The translations under genes were made by a program, and so were the position numbers. This document shows, one piece after another, positions 15,886-24,873 of a DNA stretch of 35,333 nt. The notes beneath the pieces are model-generated. The model had not been told where the DNA came from. It was given only the letters and a program-made list of their open reading frames with translations, and did no database searches. The stretch spans positions 1-35,333 of the forward strand of contig JAUNSM010000005.1 in assembly GCA_030539215.1 (NCBI GenBank), given 5' to 3'. This stretch comes from Clostridia bacterium (lineage in GTDB: Bacteria; Bacillota; Clostridia; TANB77; CAG-508). Each line of letters begins with the position of its first letter. Position 1 is the first letter of the stretch.

Positions 15886-16146
15886 TTATTCTTTTTTACT
15901 TGGTGCTATAATTATATTTATACTTTTAAGTTTATTATATTTTTTTATAATATCTTCAGAAAACCCTGCTAATTCATTTGAAAGTACTATAGTGCTATAA
16001 TTTCTATTTATTAGCTCTTTTATTTTTTCGTCTGTTTTTTCTAAATCATCTATTTCAAAAACATCCATTCCAAATCCCTTAAAAATATTAAAACTCTTAT
16101 TATCTTTTGAAGATTTTAACCAAGATACATTCACATTAATCACCAT
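15886..16146 (-). CDS. Orphan small protein resembling V-type ATPase subunit F
   Basis: An 86-residue protein. GFGMDVFEIDDLEKTDEKI followed by STIVLSNELA and IIIAPSKKE has the layout of the V/A-type ATPase subunit F fold (a Rossmann-like domain that switches a GF/G-x-DV region and ends in a conserved proline strand). No other ATPase subunit is nearby. It may be a repurposed, sporulation-linked relative or simply a similar fold. It is the first gene of a minus-strand unit running through yyaC to the prepilin-like gene. Confidence 0.5.
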   Translation of the reverse strand: MVINVNVSWLKSSKDNKSFNIFKGFGMDVFEIDDLEKTDEKIKELINRNYSTIVLSNELAGFSEDIIKKYNKLKSINIIIAPSKKE

Positions 16147-16282
16147 ATTTATTTTGCCTTTTTTATTTAATAATTATTCTTTCTACATTTTATTTTTACC
16201 ATGTGTTAATTTTTTCTATAATATTCTTTATAATTCAAAAAATTACCTATTATACAATATGCAAATTATTAACTTTTGTTAT

Positions 16283-16311
16283 TTGAATTTTTTTCCAAAA
16301 TATGATATATT
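16283..16311 (+). promoter_or_regulatory. Candidate promoter for the thioesterase gene
   Basis: TTGAAT (16283-16288), a 17-base spacer, then TATATT (16306-16311) on the plus strand, about 60 bases before the chosen start. The 16147-16373 gap is divergent between this gene and the minus-strand unit; I saw nothing else clear in it. Confidence 0.5.
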
Positions 16312-16373
16312 AAAAAAATTAACAAAACAATAACTAAATAATGTGGAACATTATTACTAGAATGGGGGTTTTT

Positions 16374-17108
16374 ATGAAACTTGATATTTATTCTCATAAT
16401 TTTACAGTAAATTTTTCTGATGTTGATGAAAATAATCAAATAACAAACAAAGGAATGTTAAGATTAATGCAAGAAATTGCAGGAATTCATTGTGGACTAT
16501 TAGGCTATGGTGTAAATGATACTCCAAAAACTGGACTTGCTTGGCTTATTTTAAATTGGAAATTGCAAATGTTTTTTCGTCCAAAAACCAACACATCTCT
16601 TATTGCTCGTACTTGGACAAGGTCTCAAAGCCCTTTATTTTCGTATAGAGACTTTGAAGTTTATGATGATAAAAATAACCTTGTAGCTATTGCTAGTTCT
16701 AAGTGGATTTTATTTAATGTTAATAAAAAGTGTATTAGCAAAATTACTCAGGATATAAAAGAAAAATATATTTGTGTTGATAAATATGCTTTTAAAGATT
16801 CATATAATGAAAAATTAAAAGAACCAGAAAACTCAAGATTTATTATGAATTATTTAATACAAAGAAGAGATATTGATACAAATCATCATGTAAATAATTT
16901 ATATTATTTAGATTATGCTTATGAAGCATTACCTTTTGAAGTTTTTGAAAATTGCAAATTTTCAAATGTAGAAATTATGTATAAACATGAAGCAAAACTT
17001 GGAGATACTATTTCTCTTTTTTATGCTGATACCCCAAAAAATGAACATATTGTTACTATTAAAAATTCAGAAGATAATAAACTTAATGCTATTATAAAAC
17101 TTTATTAA
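16374..17108 (+). CDS. Acyl-ACP thioesterase (FatA/FatB-like)
   Basis: Releases fatty acids from acyl carrier protein. Two hot-dog domains are visible: the first opens with FSDVDENNQITNKGMLRLMQEIAG and contains GLAWLILNWKL; the second contains RRDIDTNHHVNNLYYLDYAYEAL, which holds the asparagine/histidine catalytic motif (N-x-H-V-N-N) typical of bacterial acyl-ACP thioesterases. Length is 244 residues from the chosen ATG at 16374; a start at 16341 is also open, but GGGGGT lies just before the later ATG. It is one of only two plus-strand genes and has no CGG at all. Confidence 0.85.
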   Translation: MKLDIYSHNFTVNFSDVDENNQITNKGMLRLMQEIAGIHCGLLGYGVNDTPKTGLAWLILNWKLQMFFRPKTNTSLIARTWTRSQSPLFSYRDFEVYDDKNNLVAIASSKWILFNVNKKCISKITQDIKEKYICVDKYAFKDSYNEKLKEPENSRFIMNYLIQRRDIDTNHHVNNLYYLDYAYEALPFEVFENCKFSNVEIMYKHEAKLGDTISLFYADTPKNEHIVTIKNSEDNKLNAIIKLY

Positions 17109-17185
17109 ATTTTTTTATTCAAAATTTTTAAAAGAATTTGAGTAAAACGTGTTGCTAGATAATGGTGTTTAATGATTAAAGTAGA

Positions 17186-17219
17186 AAGAGCGAAAAAGAG
17201 CCGACACCTAGGTCGACTC
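17186..17219 (-). terminator. Terminator of spo0A
   Basis: GAGTCGAC and GTCGGCTC (17198-17219) pair over 8 bp with one U-G wobble around a 6-base loop, followed on the minus strand by TTTTTCG. It starts 8 bases after the spo0A stop. Confidence 0.75.
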
Positions 17220-17226
17220 CTTAATT

Positions 17227-18045
17227 TTATGCTGTTTTTAGTTCTAGCCTTAGCTTGTCTGCTATCATTGCTATAAATTCGCTGTTTGTTGGCTTTCCTT
17301 TGCTAGCTGAGATTGTATATCCAAATATTCTTTCTACTGCCACTTGTTCTCCTCTTGACCATGCTACTTCTATTGCATGGCGAATTGCTCTTTCTACTCT
17401 TGAAGGAGTTGTTTTAAATTTTATTGCAATTTCTGGATATAATTGTTTTGTAATTTGATTTATTATATCTATATTATTTATTACCATCATAATTGCTTCT
17501 CTTAAATATTGATATCCTTTTATATGTGCTGGTACTCCTAACTCATGAATTACATTAGTAACTAATGCTTCTAGGCTGTCTTCATCACTTCTACCTTCTT
17601 TTGGAATTTCAATATATGGTGCTTTGATTTCCCTATTTATAAAAATATTTTGTGAAGGTGCTGGTTGATAATATTTTATGTCCCTTATTCTTTTGATTAG
17701 TAGCTCTATATCAAATGGTTTAACTACATAATATTCTGCTCCTAGGTTAATTGCTTGTTGTGTAATTTTTGTTTGTCCAACTGCTGAAAGCATTATGCAA
17801 ATTGGTTTCTTTTTCATTTTAGCTGTTGATATTCTTTCAAGGACTCCCAGTCCATCTAAATATGGCATTATAACATCTAGTAAAACCACATCTGGTTCTA
17901 TGTTTACTATCATATCACACGCTTCTTTGCCATCTTTGGCTATACCAATTACCTCCATATCCTCTTCTTTTTCTAAATAACTAACTAATGTCATTGCAAA
18001 ATCTGGATTATCATCTGCAATTAAAACTGTAACTTTCTCTTTCAA
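17227..18045 (-). CDS. spo0A: Sporulation master response regulator Spo0A
   Basis: Phosphorylation-activated transcription factor that commits the cell to sporulation. The 272-residue protein has an N-terminal receiver domain (ADDNPDF near residue 10; phosphoacceptor in [14 protein letters not shown] near 56; lysine in VVKPFD near 108). The C-terminal Spo0A DNA-binding domain carries [19 protein letters not shown] and the recognition-helix region [17 protein letters not shown], almost invariant across spore-formers. I chose the TTG at 18045, since AGGGGGT lies 6 bases upstream and the promoter -10 is at 18091-18096; the longer open frame starting at 18153 would begin upstream of the promoter. 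There is no CGG in the gene. Confidence 0.97.
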   Translation of the reverse strand: MKEKVTVLIADDNPDFAMTLVSYLEKEEDMEVIGIAKDGKEACDMIVNIEPDVVLLDVIMPYLDGLGVLERISTAKMKKKPICIMLSAVGQTKITQQAINLGAEYYVVKPFDIELLIKRIRDIKYYQPAPSQNIFINREIKAPYIEIPKEGRSDEDSLEALVTNVIHELGVPAHIKGYQYLREAIMMVINNIDIINQITKQLYPEIAIKFKTTPSRVERAIRHAIEVAWSRGEQVAVERIFGYTISASKGKPTNSEFIAMIADKLRLELKTA

Positions 18046-18090
18046 AATTATACCCCCTAAAAATATATTTGTAAATTTTTTACATTTTGA

Positions 18091-18119
18091 ATTATAATAT
18101 GATTTTATAAATAATGCAA
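18091..18119 (-). promoter_or_regulatory. Promoter of spo0A
   Basis: TTGCAT (18114-18119), 17 bases, TATAAT (18091-18096). The block 18113-18139 upstream, including AAAAAACTATTGCATT, is shared with the mraZ promoter (12623-12648). Confidence 0.75.
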
Positions 18120-18159
18120 TAGTTTTTTGGAAAATTTTTCTAATTTTTTCCAAAAGTGC

Positions 18160-18791
18160 TCAGATTTCAATGTATTTTTCTTTTAAAATATCATATTTTA
18201 TAATTTCAAAAGAGTTTTTATTGTTAATATTTGTAAATTCTGTTAGCTTTTCTTCTGACATCTCAACAATAATTTCTATGTTTTCTAAATATTGTGTGTT
18301 TAAAATTTTTATATTACTTTTACTTACATAATATTTTAATTGTTCATATTTGTCGTATTCTACATATATTTTTATCTCATAACCCATAATTTTATTTATA
18401 TACTCTGTTTTTTCTAATGCTTTTATTGTTACATCAGAATATGCTCTAACTAATCCTCCTGTACCTAAAAGAACACCTCCAAAATATCTTGTTACCACAA
18501 CCAAAACATTTGATAAATTTTTCTCTAAAATTATCTTTAATATTGGAGCTCCTGCTGTCCCTGAAGGCTCACCGATCATCATTATATTTTACTGCAATTC
18601 CTCCGATTGCCAGTTTCTATTACATAAGCAAATACATTATGTTTTGCATCATAATATTCTTTTTTTACATTTTTTATATATTCCTCTGCTCTTTCAATTG
18701 TTTCTATATAAAATATATGTGCTATAAATTTTGACTTTTTCTCTATTATTTGTGCTTTTTCGTTTTTGTTAATTGTTTTAAATTCTTCCAT
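18160..18791 (-). CDS. YigZ/IMPACT-family protein, joined across two +1 shifts
   Basis: Member of the UPF0029 (IMPACT) family, linked to translation-factor-like folds and stress; the molecular role is unclear. Skipping the Cs at 18605 and 18574 joins three pieces into 209 residues, the family norm. The two shifts are only 31 bases apart, and the ten codons between them lie in a third frame. After joining, the sequence reads [33 protein letters not shown]; the [10 protein letters not shown] signature is the family hallmark and is split by the second shift. [20 protein letters not shown] follows. AAAGGA precedes the ATG, and the corrected stop of the upstream gene falls just before that site. 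Confidence 0.9.
18572..18574 (-). other. CGG +1 frameshift site 2 in yigZ
   Basis: In the frame set by the first shift, codons read GAT-GAT-CGG-TGA, a stop right after. Skipping base 18574 gives GAT-GGT-GAG-CCT, restoring DDGEPSG. Confidence 0.93.
18603..18605 (-). other. CGG +1 frameshift site 1 in yigZ
   Basis: The incoming frame reads GGC-AAT-CGG-AGG. Skipping base 18605 gives AAT-GGA-GGA-ATT, restoring [10 protein letters not shown]. Confidence 0.92.
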
Positions 18792-18806
18792 TTTCTATTT
18801 CCTTTA

Positions 18807-20046
18807 TTATTGATTTAGCCCTGCAGTGTATCCGTGTAGACCATGCTACTTGCAAATTATAGCCTCCTGTCAAACAATCTACATCAATTATTTCTCCTGC
18901 AAAATATAATCCTTTTATAATCTTAGACTCCATTGTTTTTGGATTTATTTCTTTTATATTTATTCCTCCTGATGTTATTATTGCTTCTTCTATTGGTCTT
19001 GTTGCAGTTATATCAATTTTTAAATTTTTAATTTCTTTCACTAATCTTTGCCTTTCTTCTTTTGTTATTTCATTTATTTTTTTATATGGATTTATTTGGG
19101 TTTTATCTATTATAACTGGTATTAATTTTTGTGGAAGCAACTTGTTTAAACCATTTTTATATTCTTTATTTTTTTCTTGCTCAAAATCTCTAATAATTCT
19201 TGTGTTTAACTTTTCTTCGGTTAGTGCTGGCTTTAAATCTATTTCTAGTTTTATCTGTCTTTTGTTAAATAATTCTTCTATATTATTGTATTTAACAAGA
19301 TACGCTGAAGCACTTAAAATTACTGGTCCAGATACTCCAAAATGTGTAAATAACATTTCGCCAAAATCCTTATATATTAATTTATTCTCGTTTTTTAACT
19401 GTATGGATATGTTTTTTAATGATAGCCCCTGTAGCCTCTTACAAATACTGTCATTTGATACTAATGGTACTAATGATGGTTTTATATCTATTATTGTATG
19501 CCCCAATTCTTTAGAAATTTTATATCCATCCCCTGTAGAGCCTGTAATAGGATAACTTTTTCCACCTGTTGCTAATATTACTTTATCTGCTTTTAATATT
19601 CCATTATTTAATTCTACCCCTGTTACAACATTTTGCTTTTCTATTATTTTTTTTACAGTTGTATTTGTTAATATCTTAACATTTAATTTTTTTAAAATAT
19701 TTATTAAAGCGTTTAATACATCTTGTGATTTATCTGAAACAGGAAAAATTCTTCCCCCTCTTTCAGTTTTTGTTTTTACTCCCTGCTCTTCTAGTAGCTT
19801 TACAATATTTCTATTATCAAAATTATTAAATGCACCATAAAGAAATTTTCCATTATGAGTAGTGTTTTCAATAAATTCATTTATATTTGCACTATTAGTA
19901 ATATTACATCTTCCTTTACCTGTAATTAACAATTTTTTACCACAGGAATTCATCTTTTCAATTATAGTTACTTTATTTCCTTTTTGTGCAGCAGATATTC
20001 CAGCTATCATCCCTGCTGGTCCGCCTCCAATTACAATAACATTCAT
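18807..20046 (-). CDS. HI0933/YtfP-type FAD-dependent flavoprotein, with a +1 shift near the C-terminus
   Basis: A predicted FAD-binding oxidoreductase (aminoacetone-oxidase/HI0933 family). The N-terminus has the dinucleotide motif VIGGGPAGMIAG (about residues 4-15) and GKKLLITGKGRCNITN. The C-terminus has [27 protein letters not shown], where FAD contacts end. The gene looks intact when read normally, but the last 18 residues then fail to match the family. Skipping the C at 18834 gives STGYTAGLNQ, like the family's S-[ST]-GY-x-AG ending, and 412 residues. The corrected stop (18807-18809) falls just ahead of the AAAGGA site of yigZ; the uncorrected frame would overlap yigZ by 14 bases. Confidence 0.9.
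18832..18834 (-). other. CGG +1 frameshift site near the end of the HI0933-type gene
   Basis: The incoming frame reads TCT-ACA-CGG-ATA. Skipping base 18834 gives ACA-GGA-TAC-ACT, giving the family ending STGYTAG. An automated gene caller would not see this shift. Confidence 0.88.
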
Positions 20047-20064
20047 TATTAATATTTCTTCCTT

Positions 20065-21316
20065 TTATTTTTTATTTATCATGGATATTGCCTTCAAAAC
20101 TCCGTAATTTTCCATATTCATATGTAAGACCTCCTTGCATAAATGCAATATATGGTGGTCTTATTGGTCCATCACAAGAAAGTTCAATTGATGAACCTTG
20201 TGTAAATGCCCCTGCTGCCATTATAACTTTGTTAGTATATCCTGGCATATCCCATGGCATAGGAAGAGAAGCCGAATCAACTGGTGACCCTGCTTGTATT
20301 CCCTGACAAAATTGTATTAAATTTTCTTCGTTTCCAAATTCAATTGTTTGAACAATATCCGCTCTTTTATCATTATATTTTGGTTCTACTTTATATCCTA
20401 ATTCTTCTAACATTTTACTTGCAAATACCGCAGTTTTTATAGCGTTTGAAACAACTTGTGGTGCTAAAAATAAGCCTTGTAATATTTGCTTATTAATACC
20501 TAAACTTGCTCCCACTTCTTTTCCTAACCCTGGTGCTGTTAATCTTTCGCTTGCTAATTGCACTAAATCTTTTTTTCCTACAATATATGCTCCATTTGGT
20601 GTAATTCCTCCACCTAAATTTTTTATTAATGAACCAACTGCAATATCTGCCCCAAGCTCTATTGGCTCTTTTTTATCTACAAACTCACAATAACAATTAT
20701 CTATCATTATAATTATATTTTTATCTATACTTTTTATTAATTTTATTACATTTTTTAATTTATCTAAATTAATTGTACTTCTTAAAGCATAGCCTCTTGA
20801 ACGTTGTATTTCAACCAATTTAACATTTTTTTGTTTTAGTCTTTCTTCAATTTTTTTATAATCAAAATCATCATTTATTAAATCTATTTGTTCATATTTT
20901 ACCCCATAGCTAATTAATGAACTTTTATTTTCTTTTATTCCTATTACTTCATCTAATGTATCATATGGCTTTCCAGTAATACTTATCAAAGTATCTTCTG
21001 GTCTTAGAACTCCAAATAAAGCTGTTGAAATTGCATGTGTTCCTGATATTAACTGGGTTCTAACTAAACTATCTTCTGCTTTAAAAATATCGCTATATAT
21101 TTTTTCAATGGTATCTCTTCCTATATCTCCATATCCATAGCCTGTTGTTGCATTAAAATGCATTTCAGATAAATTATATTTTTGAAATGCCATTAACACT
21201 TTTAGGCTATTATATTCTGAAATATTATTTATATTTTTAAAAATATTTTCTAAACTTTTTTCTATTTCTTTCGATAAATCTATAATTTCATCTTTTATTC
21301 CAAACTCTTTGTACAT
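20065..21316 (-). CDS. PLP-dependent YnbB/aluminium-resistance-family enzyme, with a +1 shift near the C-terminus
   Basis: Fold-type I pyridoxal-phosphate enzyme of the methionine gamma-lyase-like YnbB family; the reaction is unproven. The PLP lysine is in GSLIKNLGGGI (near residue 233). Other landmarks: TGYGYGDIGRD near 48, RTQLISGTHAIS, and PIRPPYIAFMQGGLTYEYGKL near the end. Read normally the last residues are LRSFEGNIHDK. Skipping the C at 20104 gives KLGVLKAISMINKK, matching the KLGVxxA ending of the family, for 416 residues. The corrected stop lies directly before the AAGGAAG site of the flavoprotein gene. I chose the ATG at 21316 because GGAGAGAGG lies 4 bases upstream. Confidence 0.87.
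20102..20104 (-). other. CGG +1 frameshift site near the end of the YnbB-type gene
   Basis: The incoming frame reads AAA-TTA-CGG-AGT. Skipping base 20104 gives TTA-GGA-GTT-TTG, giving the family ending KLGVLKA. The zero frame also stays open to a nearby stop, so the shift is hidden from ORF-based callers. Confidence 0.87.
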
Positions 21317-21341
21317 ATTGCCTCTCTCCATTTATATAATT

Positions 21342-21371
21342 ATTTTAGCGGACATATTAGCCCGCCAAAAT
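21342..21371 (-). terminator. Hairpin between the CNNM/CBS gene and the YnbB-type gene
   Basis: Arms 21342-21351 and 21362-21371 pair over 10 bp with one G-U wobble around a 10-base loop. No long T tract follows on the minus strand, so it may be a partial terminator or an mRNA-end stabiliser. Confidence 0.4.
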
Positions 21372-21374
21372 TAC

Positions 21375-22703
21375 TTAATCATCACTTTTTTCTTTTTTTT
21401 CCATTTCTTCTTTATTTATATTGTTTCTACATGCCTTAACCCATATTATTCTTTTTTCTTCATATTCTTCAATTTTATATGTTACCTTTTTTGTTTCAAT
21501 TATAGGGTTTTCATCATCTGATGGGATTCTTCCTAATAATTCTATTAAATATCCAGATAATGTATCATATTCCCCTTCTGGTATTTCAACATTTAATATT
21601 TTTCTTAAATCATGTATAGAAACTCCACCACTTATAAGAAATGTATTATCATCTATCTTTTCAAATTCTTTTTCTTCATCATCATATTCATCAAATATAT
21701 TACCAACTAATTCTTCTAATATGTCTTCCATTGTTACTAATCCTGATGTTCCTCCATATTCATCTAAAACTATTGCTAATTGATGTTTATTTCTTTGAAG
21801 ATCTTTAAATAATTCATTTATTAATTTGTTTTCTGATACAAAATATGCCTCTCTTAATAAATTAGATATTTTCACTTTTTCTTTTTTATTTATATTTGCA
21901 ATTAAATCTTTTATAAATAACATACCAACTATATTATCTATGTTTTCTTCATATACAGGTATTCTACTATACTTGTACTCATCTAGCTCTTTTAAAATAT
22001 CATCTATATTTGAATCTATACTTATCGCATAAATATCCATTCTATGTGTCATTATTTCTGACACAACTTTATCATTAAACTCAAATACATTATTTATAAG
22101 TTCTTTTTCTTCTTCTTTTATTGAACCTTTTTCTTCGCCCACATCAACCATCATTCTTATTTCTTCTTCTGTAACAGTCTCCTCTTCTGCTCCAGTTATT
22201 CCAAATAATTTTGATATTGAATTTGTAGAAACTGTAAGTAATTTTACAAATGGTGCTGCCAATATAGATATTGCTCTAACTATTCTTATTGTTCTAAATG
22301 CTATTTTCTCTGAATTACGCATTGCAAGTCTTTTTGGCACTAATTCTCCAAATACTAATGAAAAATATGAAAGTATAATTGTAATTAATATTATTGATAT
22401 ACTTCTCCATGCTGATAACCCTAATGGTATTAAATTTTGTAAAACTGGTGCTAAATCATCTGCAAATGCATCTGCTGCAAATGCACTTGATAAAAATCCA
22501 GCAAGTGTTATTCCTATTTGTATAGTGGCTAAAAATTTACTAGGTTCTTTTAACATTTTTCTAATTTGTTTTGCTTTTTTATTTCCTTCTTTTGCTTGTT
22601 TTTCAATTTTTGCGTCATTTATTGATATAAATGCTATTTCTGTAGCTGCAAAAAATGCATTAACTGATATTAATATAGCTAATACTATCACTTGTGTGAT
22701 CAT
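21375..22703 (-). CDS. CNNM/CBS-domain transporter-type membrane protein (HlyC/CorC family)
   Basis: A 442-residue protein. The N-terminal CNNM domain has four predicted membrane helices and the SAFAADAFAD and LVFGELVPKRLAMRN signatures. Two CBS repeats follow (from about residue 215, MTHRMDIYAI, and about 280), then a CorC/HlyC C-terminal domain with VLDEYGGTSGLVTMEDILEELVG (near 330). Relatives are involved in magnesium homeostasis; the haemolysin label of the family is historical. The highly charged C-terminus ends EKKEKSDD. There is no CGG. It is followed by the hairpin at 21342-21371. Confidence 0.88.
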   Translation of the reverse strand: MITQVIVLAILISVNAFFAATEIAFISINDAKIEKQAKEGNKKAKQIRKMLKEPSKFLATIQIGITLAGFLSSAFAADAFADDLAPVLQNLIPLGLSAWRSISIILITIILSYFSLVFGELVPKRLAMRNSEKIAFRTIRIVRAISILAAPFVKLLTVSTNSISKLFGITGAEEETVTEEEIRMMVDVGEEKGSIKEEEKELINNVFEFNDKVVSEIMTHRMDIYAISIDSNIDDILKELDEYKYSRIPVYEENIDNIVGMLFIKDLIANINKKEKVKISNLLREAYFVSENKLINELFKDLQRNKHQLAIVLDEYGGTSGLVTMEDILEELVGNIFDEYDDEEKEFEKIDDNTFLISGGVSIHDLRKILNVEIPEGEYDTLSGYLIELLGRIPSDDENPIIETKKVTYKIEEYEEKRIIWVKACRNNINKEEMEKKEKSDD

Positions 22704-22795
22704 TTATTTGTTTCACTCTTCCCTTCTTTTTTGTGAAATATTACATGAAATATTATATATCCTATGTAAAAAAATGTCAAGGAAGAGTGATGCTA

Positions 22796-24064
22796 TTACA
22801 TACCTGTTTTTGGCAATTTAACTATTGTTTTTTCTTCTTTTTCTTCTACTGTTATTTCGCTTGCTTTTGTCTCCACTTCTATATTTGGCTTGTCCTCAGA
22901 GTTTAATACATTTACAGTTATTGCTTCATTTAAATCTAAATCTACTTTTATTAATTTATCATAAAGTTGATACCCTTCTAATGTTCTTGTCTCTTTAATA
23001 TAATATATTCCTGGTAATAAATTATTTATTTCAGTTTGTCCATCTTTATTAGTTTTTAATCCTGTATATAAAACATTTTTGTTAATATCTAATAATTCAA
23101 ATTCCACTCCTTCTAGTTTTGTTTCTGTTTTACCTGCTTTTTTTATAATTATTATTTTTGTTTCATTTTTAGTATAATAAATTTTTTTGCTTCCTGTTCC
23201 ATCTTCATATGTATATCCTGTTATTGCATAATCTTGTAAAGAGCTACTTTGTGACTTTCCATATAATACTGGCTTTGTCGCAACTTTTCCTGACACATTA
23301 ATTGTAAAATTCCCATCTTGTGTAATATTAGTTATAGGTATTAATATCTTAAATTCTTCATTAAAGTTAAATTCTGTTTTTTCATTATTATTTTCATCTG
23401 TTATTTTTATTCCTTCAACATTTATGTTCTCTAATTGTATTTTATATGTATCTATATTTGAATTTGCATTTATTGTAAAATATTGCGAAATATATTTATT
23501 ATCATTTTTATCAATTGTCCATAAACTATTTCTTTGGGTTATTGAAATTTCTGAAGAAACCTTCACTTCATTTGAATTTCTTGCATTTGATACTATTTGT
23601 TTTAATGCATTTAAAGTTCTTTCTCCTGCTTCTCCTATTGCTGTATATTCATTAACATCCCTATTTGTCAACATACAATATACTGCTTGTTTTGTTGCTA
23701 AATATGCTTCTTCTTCTGAATAACATCCTAGCTCAGATATTGTTTTATATGGATATCCATTTATTATTGCTCTCCATACCATTACATTATTTACTAATTC
23801 ATTAATTGTTACTGTTTGTGAAACTCCTATTTCTACTCCTGGTAAATCTCTATTTAAACAATATGCAGGATATTCTCTACTATCTTTTTGATATACTGCA
23901 AGATGTGCATGAATTTTTAATCCATTCCACATTAATAATCCATCTGTTTTTTTATTAGCATATATATATGCACTATCTATAGGAACTACTGCATTACTTT
24001 TTATTGGAATTATACTCATTCCTATTATTATTAAAATTATTATTACTACTATTTTTTTATTCAA
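22796..24064 (-). CDS. Secreted thioester/SpaA-domain surface protein ending in LPKTGM
   Basis: A 422-residue protein. An N-terminal signal peptide (hydrophobic run, ending KSNA) is followed by a probable Cys-Gln thioester domain: YPAYCLNRDLPGVE near residue 66 and ATKQAVYCM near 126. The middle part is unassigned, and a SpaA/Cna-B domain from about residue 310 holds GVEFELLD and LPGIYYIKETRTLEGY. Such proteins attach covalently to host or cell surfaces. The sorting motif LPKTG is present, but the protein stops one residue later, with no membrane helix or charged tail. The start is a TTG after AAGGAGGA. It lies just downstream of a sortase gene, presumably its partner. Confidence 0.78.
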   Translation of the reverse strand: MNKKIVVIIILIIIGMSIIPIKSNAVVPIDSAYIYANKKTDGLLMWNGLKIHAHLAVYQKDSREYPAYCLNRDLPGVEIGVSQTVTINELVNNVMVWRAIINGYPYKTISELGCYSEEEAYLATKQAVYCMLTNRDVNEYTAIGEAGERTLNALKQIVSNARNSNEVKVSSEISITQRNSLWTIDKNDNKYISQYFTINANSNIDTYKIQLENINVEGIKITDENNNEKTEFNFNEEFKILIPITNITQDGNFTINVSGKVATKPVLYGKSQSSSLQDYAITGYTYEDGTGSKKIYYTKNETKIIIIKKAGKTETKLEGVEFELLDINKNVLYTGLKTNKDGQTEINNLLPGIYYIKETRTLEGYQLYDKLIKVDLDLNEAITVNVLNSEDKPNIEVETKASEITVEEKEEKTIVKLPKTGM

Positions 24065-24066
24065 TT

Positions 24067-24688
24067 TTATTCCTCCTTAATTTTTATTCCTTGTATGCAT
24101 CTTCGTTTAGTTGATTCATTTTCAACACAAGTAATTAGTGTTATTTTGTCCTCATTTGTTTTTTGTAAATATGACCAATCAGTTTCTTCAATTATTGTTA
24201 TAACATCTACTACATATCTTTTTATACCTATACTGGTTTTATATATAATTTCATCACCAATTTTTAATTCTTTTAACTTAGCAAAATAATTAATTGGATA
24301 TCCGCCTATTGTGTGCCGCTAATCCTATATTTCCATTCCATCTGTCAGTATTTTCAAAATGTCCAACATATTTATTCATAATTTCTTGTGTTGTTCCATT
24401 TTTAATTGGTGCTACTAAACTAATTTTTGGTATTTCAATTTGCCATATGTTTTCATCTAAATCTTTGTATTTTATTATTTCTTCAGTCTTTTTATATTCT
24501 TTCTTGTTTTTTTCATTATTATCTTTTTCCACTATTATGTTTTTTTTGCTTTTAAAGTCAAAATATATAGATTTTGCTTTACTATATGAAACCTCTATTA
24601 TACAAAAAATACATAGTGTTAAAATAAATGATATAATAAGAACATTCTTTTTTGTGTAATTAATCAGATAAGCATCACCCCTTGACAT
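24067..24688 (-). CDS. Class D-like sortase, joined across one +1 shift
   Basis: Membrane transpeptidase that recognises LPxTG-type motifs. One N-terminal membrane helix (about residues 14-30) is followed by the sortase domain. IPKISLVAPIKNGT is near residue 90, the catalytic histidine is in GLAAHNRG (near 125), the cysteine in ITLITCVENE, and the arginine in STKRRCIQGIK. Skipping the C at 24304, right after AAHNR, joins the histidine half to the cysteine half; without it the enzyme lacks its nucleophile. Length is 206 residues. The corrected stop overlaps the ribosome binding site of the SpaA-like gene. The start is uncertain: ATG 24688 lacks a clear site, while AAGGGG lies just inside the frame, hinting at a rare CTG start nearby. 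Confidence 0.86.
24302..24304 (-). other. CGG +1 frameshift site in the sortase gene
   Basis: The incoming frame reads AAT-AGG-CGG-ATA. Skipping base 24304 gives AGG-GGA-TAT-CCA, restoring AAHNRGYPINYF, just after the catalytic histidine. Confidence 0.9.
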
Positions 24689-24826
24689 TAATTTTTAATT
24701 TTTTAATTGGATTTTTTAAAAGATAAAAATTTTTAAGAATTAAAATTTTCAAAAATTGTTTAAACACAAATTTGATATAAATATGTTAATATATTTTTTT
24801 GTAAAAGTAAAGTATTTTTCATCGAC

Positions 24827-24871
24827 AAAAAACCACAAAAAATTTATTAAATAAATTTTTTGTGGTTTTTT
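24827..24871 (-). terminator. Strong terminator after the 108-residue gene
   Basis: A perfect 20-bp inverted repeat (24827-24846 with 24852-24871) around a 5-base loop. On the minus strand the stem ends in a run of Ts. It begins two bases after the stop of the 24874-25200 gene. The rest of the 24689-24873 gap shows nothing else clear. Confidence 0.85.
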
Positions 24872-24873
24872 AA

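Noticed and set aside
18046-18153. N-terminally extended Spo0A
   Set aside because: The extension would start upstream of the TATAAT box and lacks a ribosome binding site; the TTG at 18045 has AGGGGGT.
24820-24832. Possible Spo0A box near the terminator at 24827
   Set aside because: It reads TGTCGAT, one base off the core, and overlaps the T tract of a terminator.
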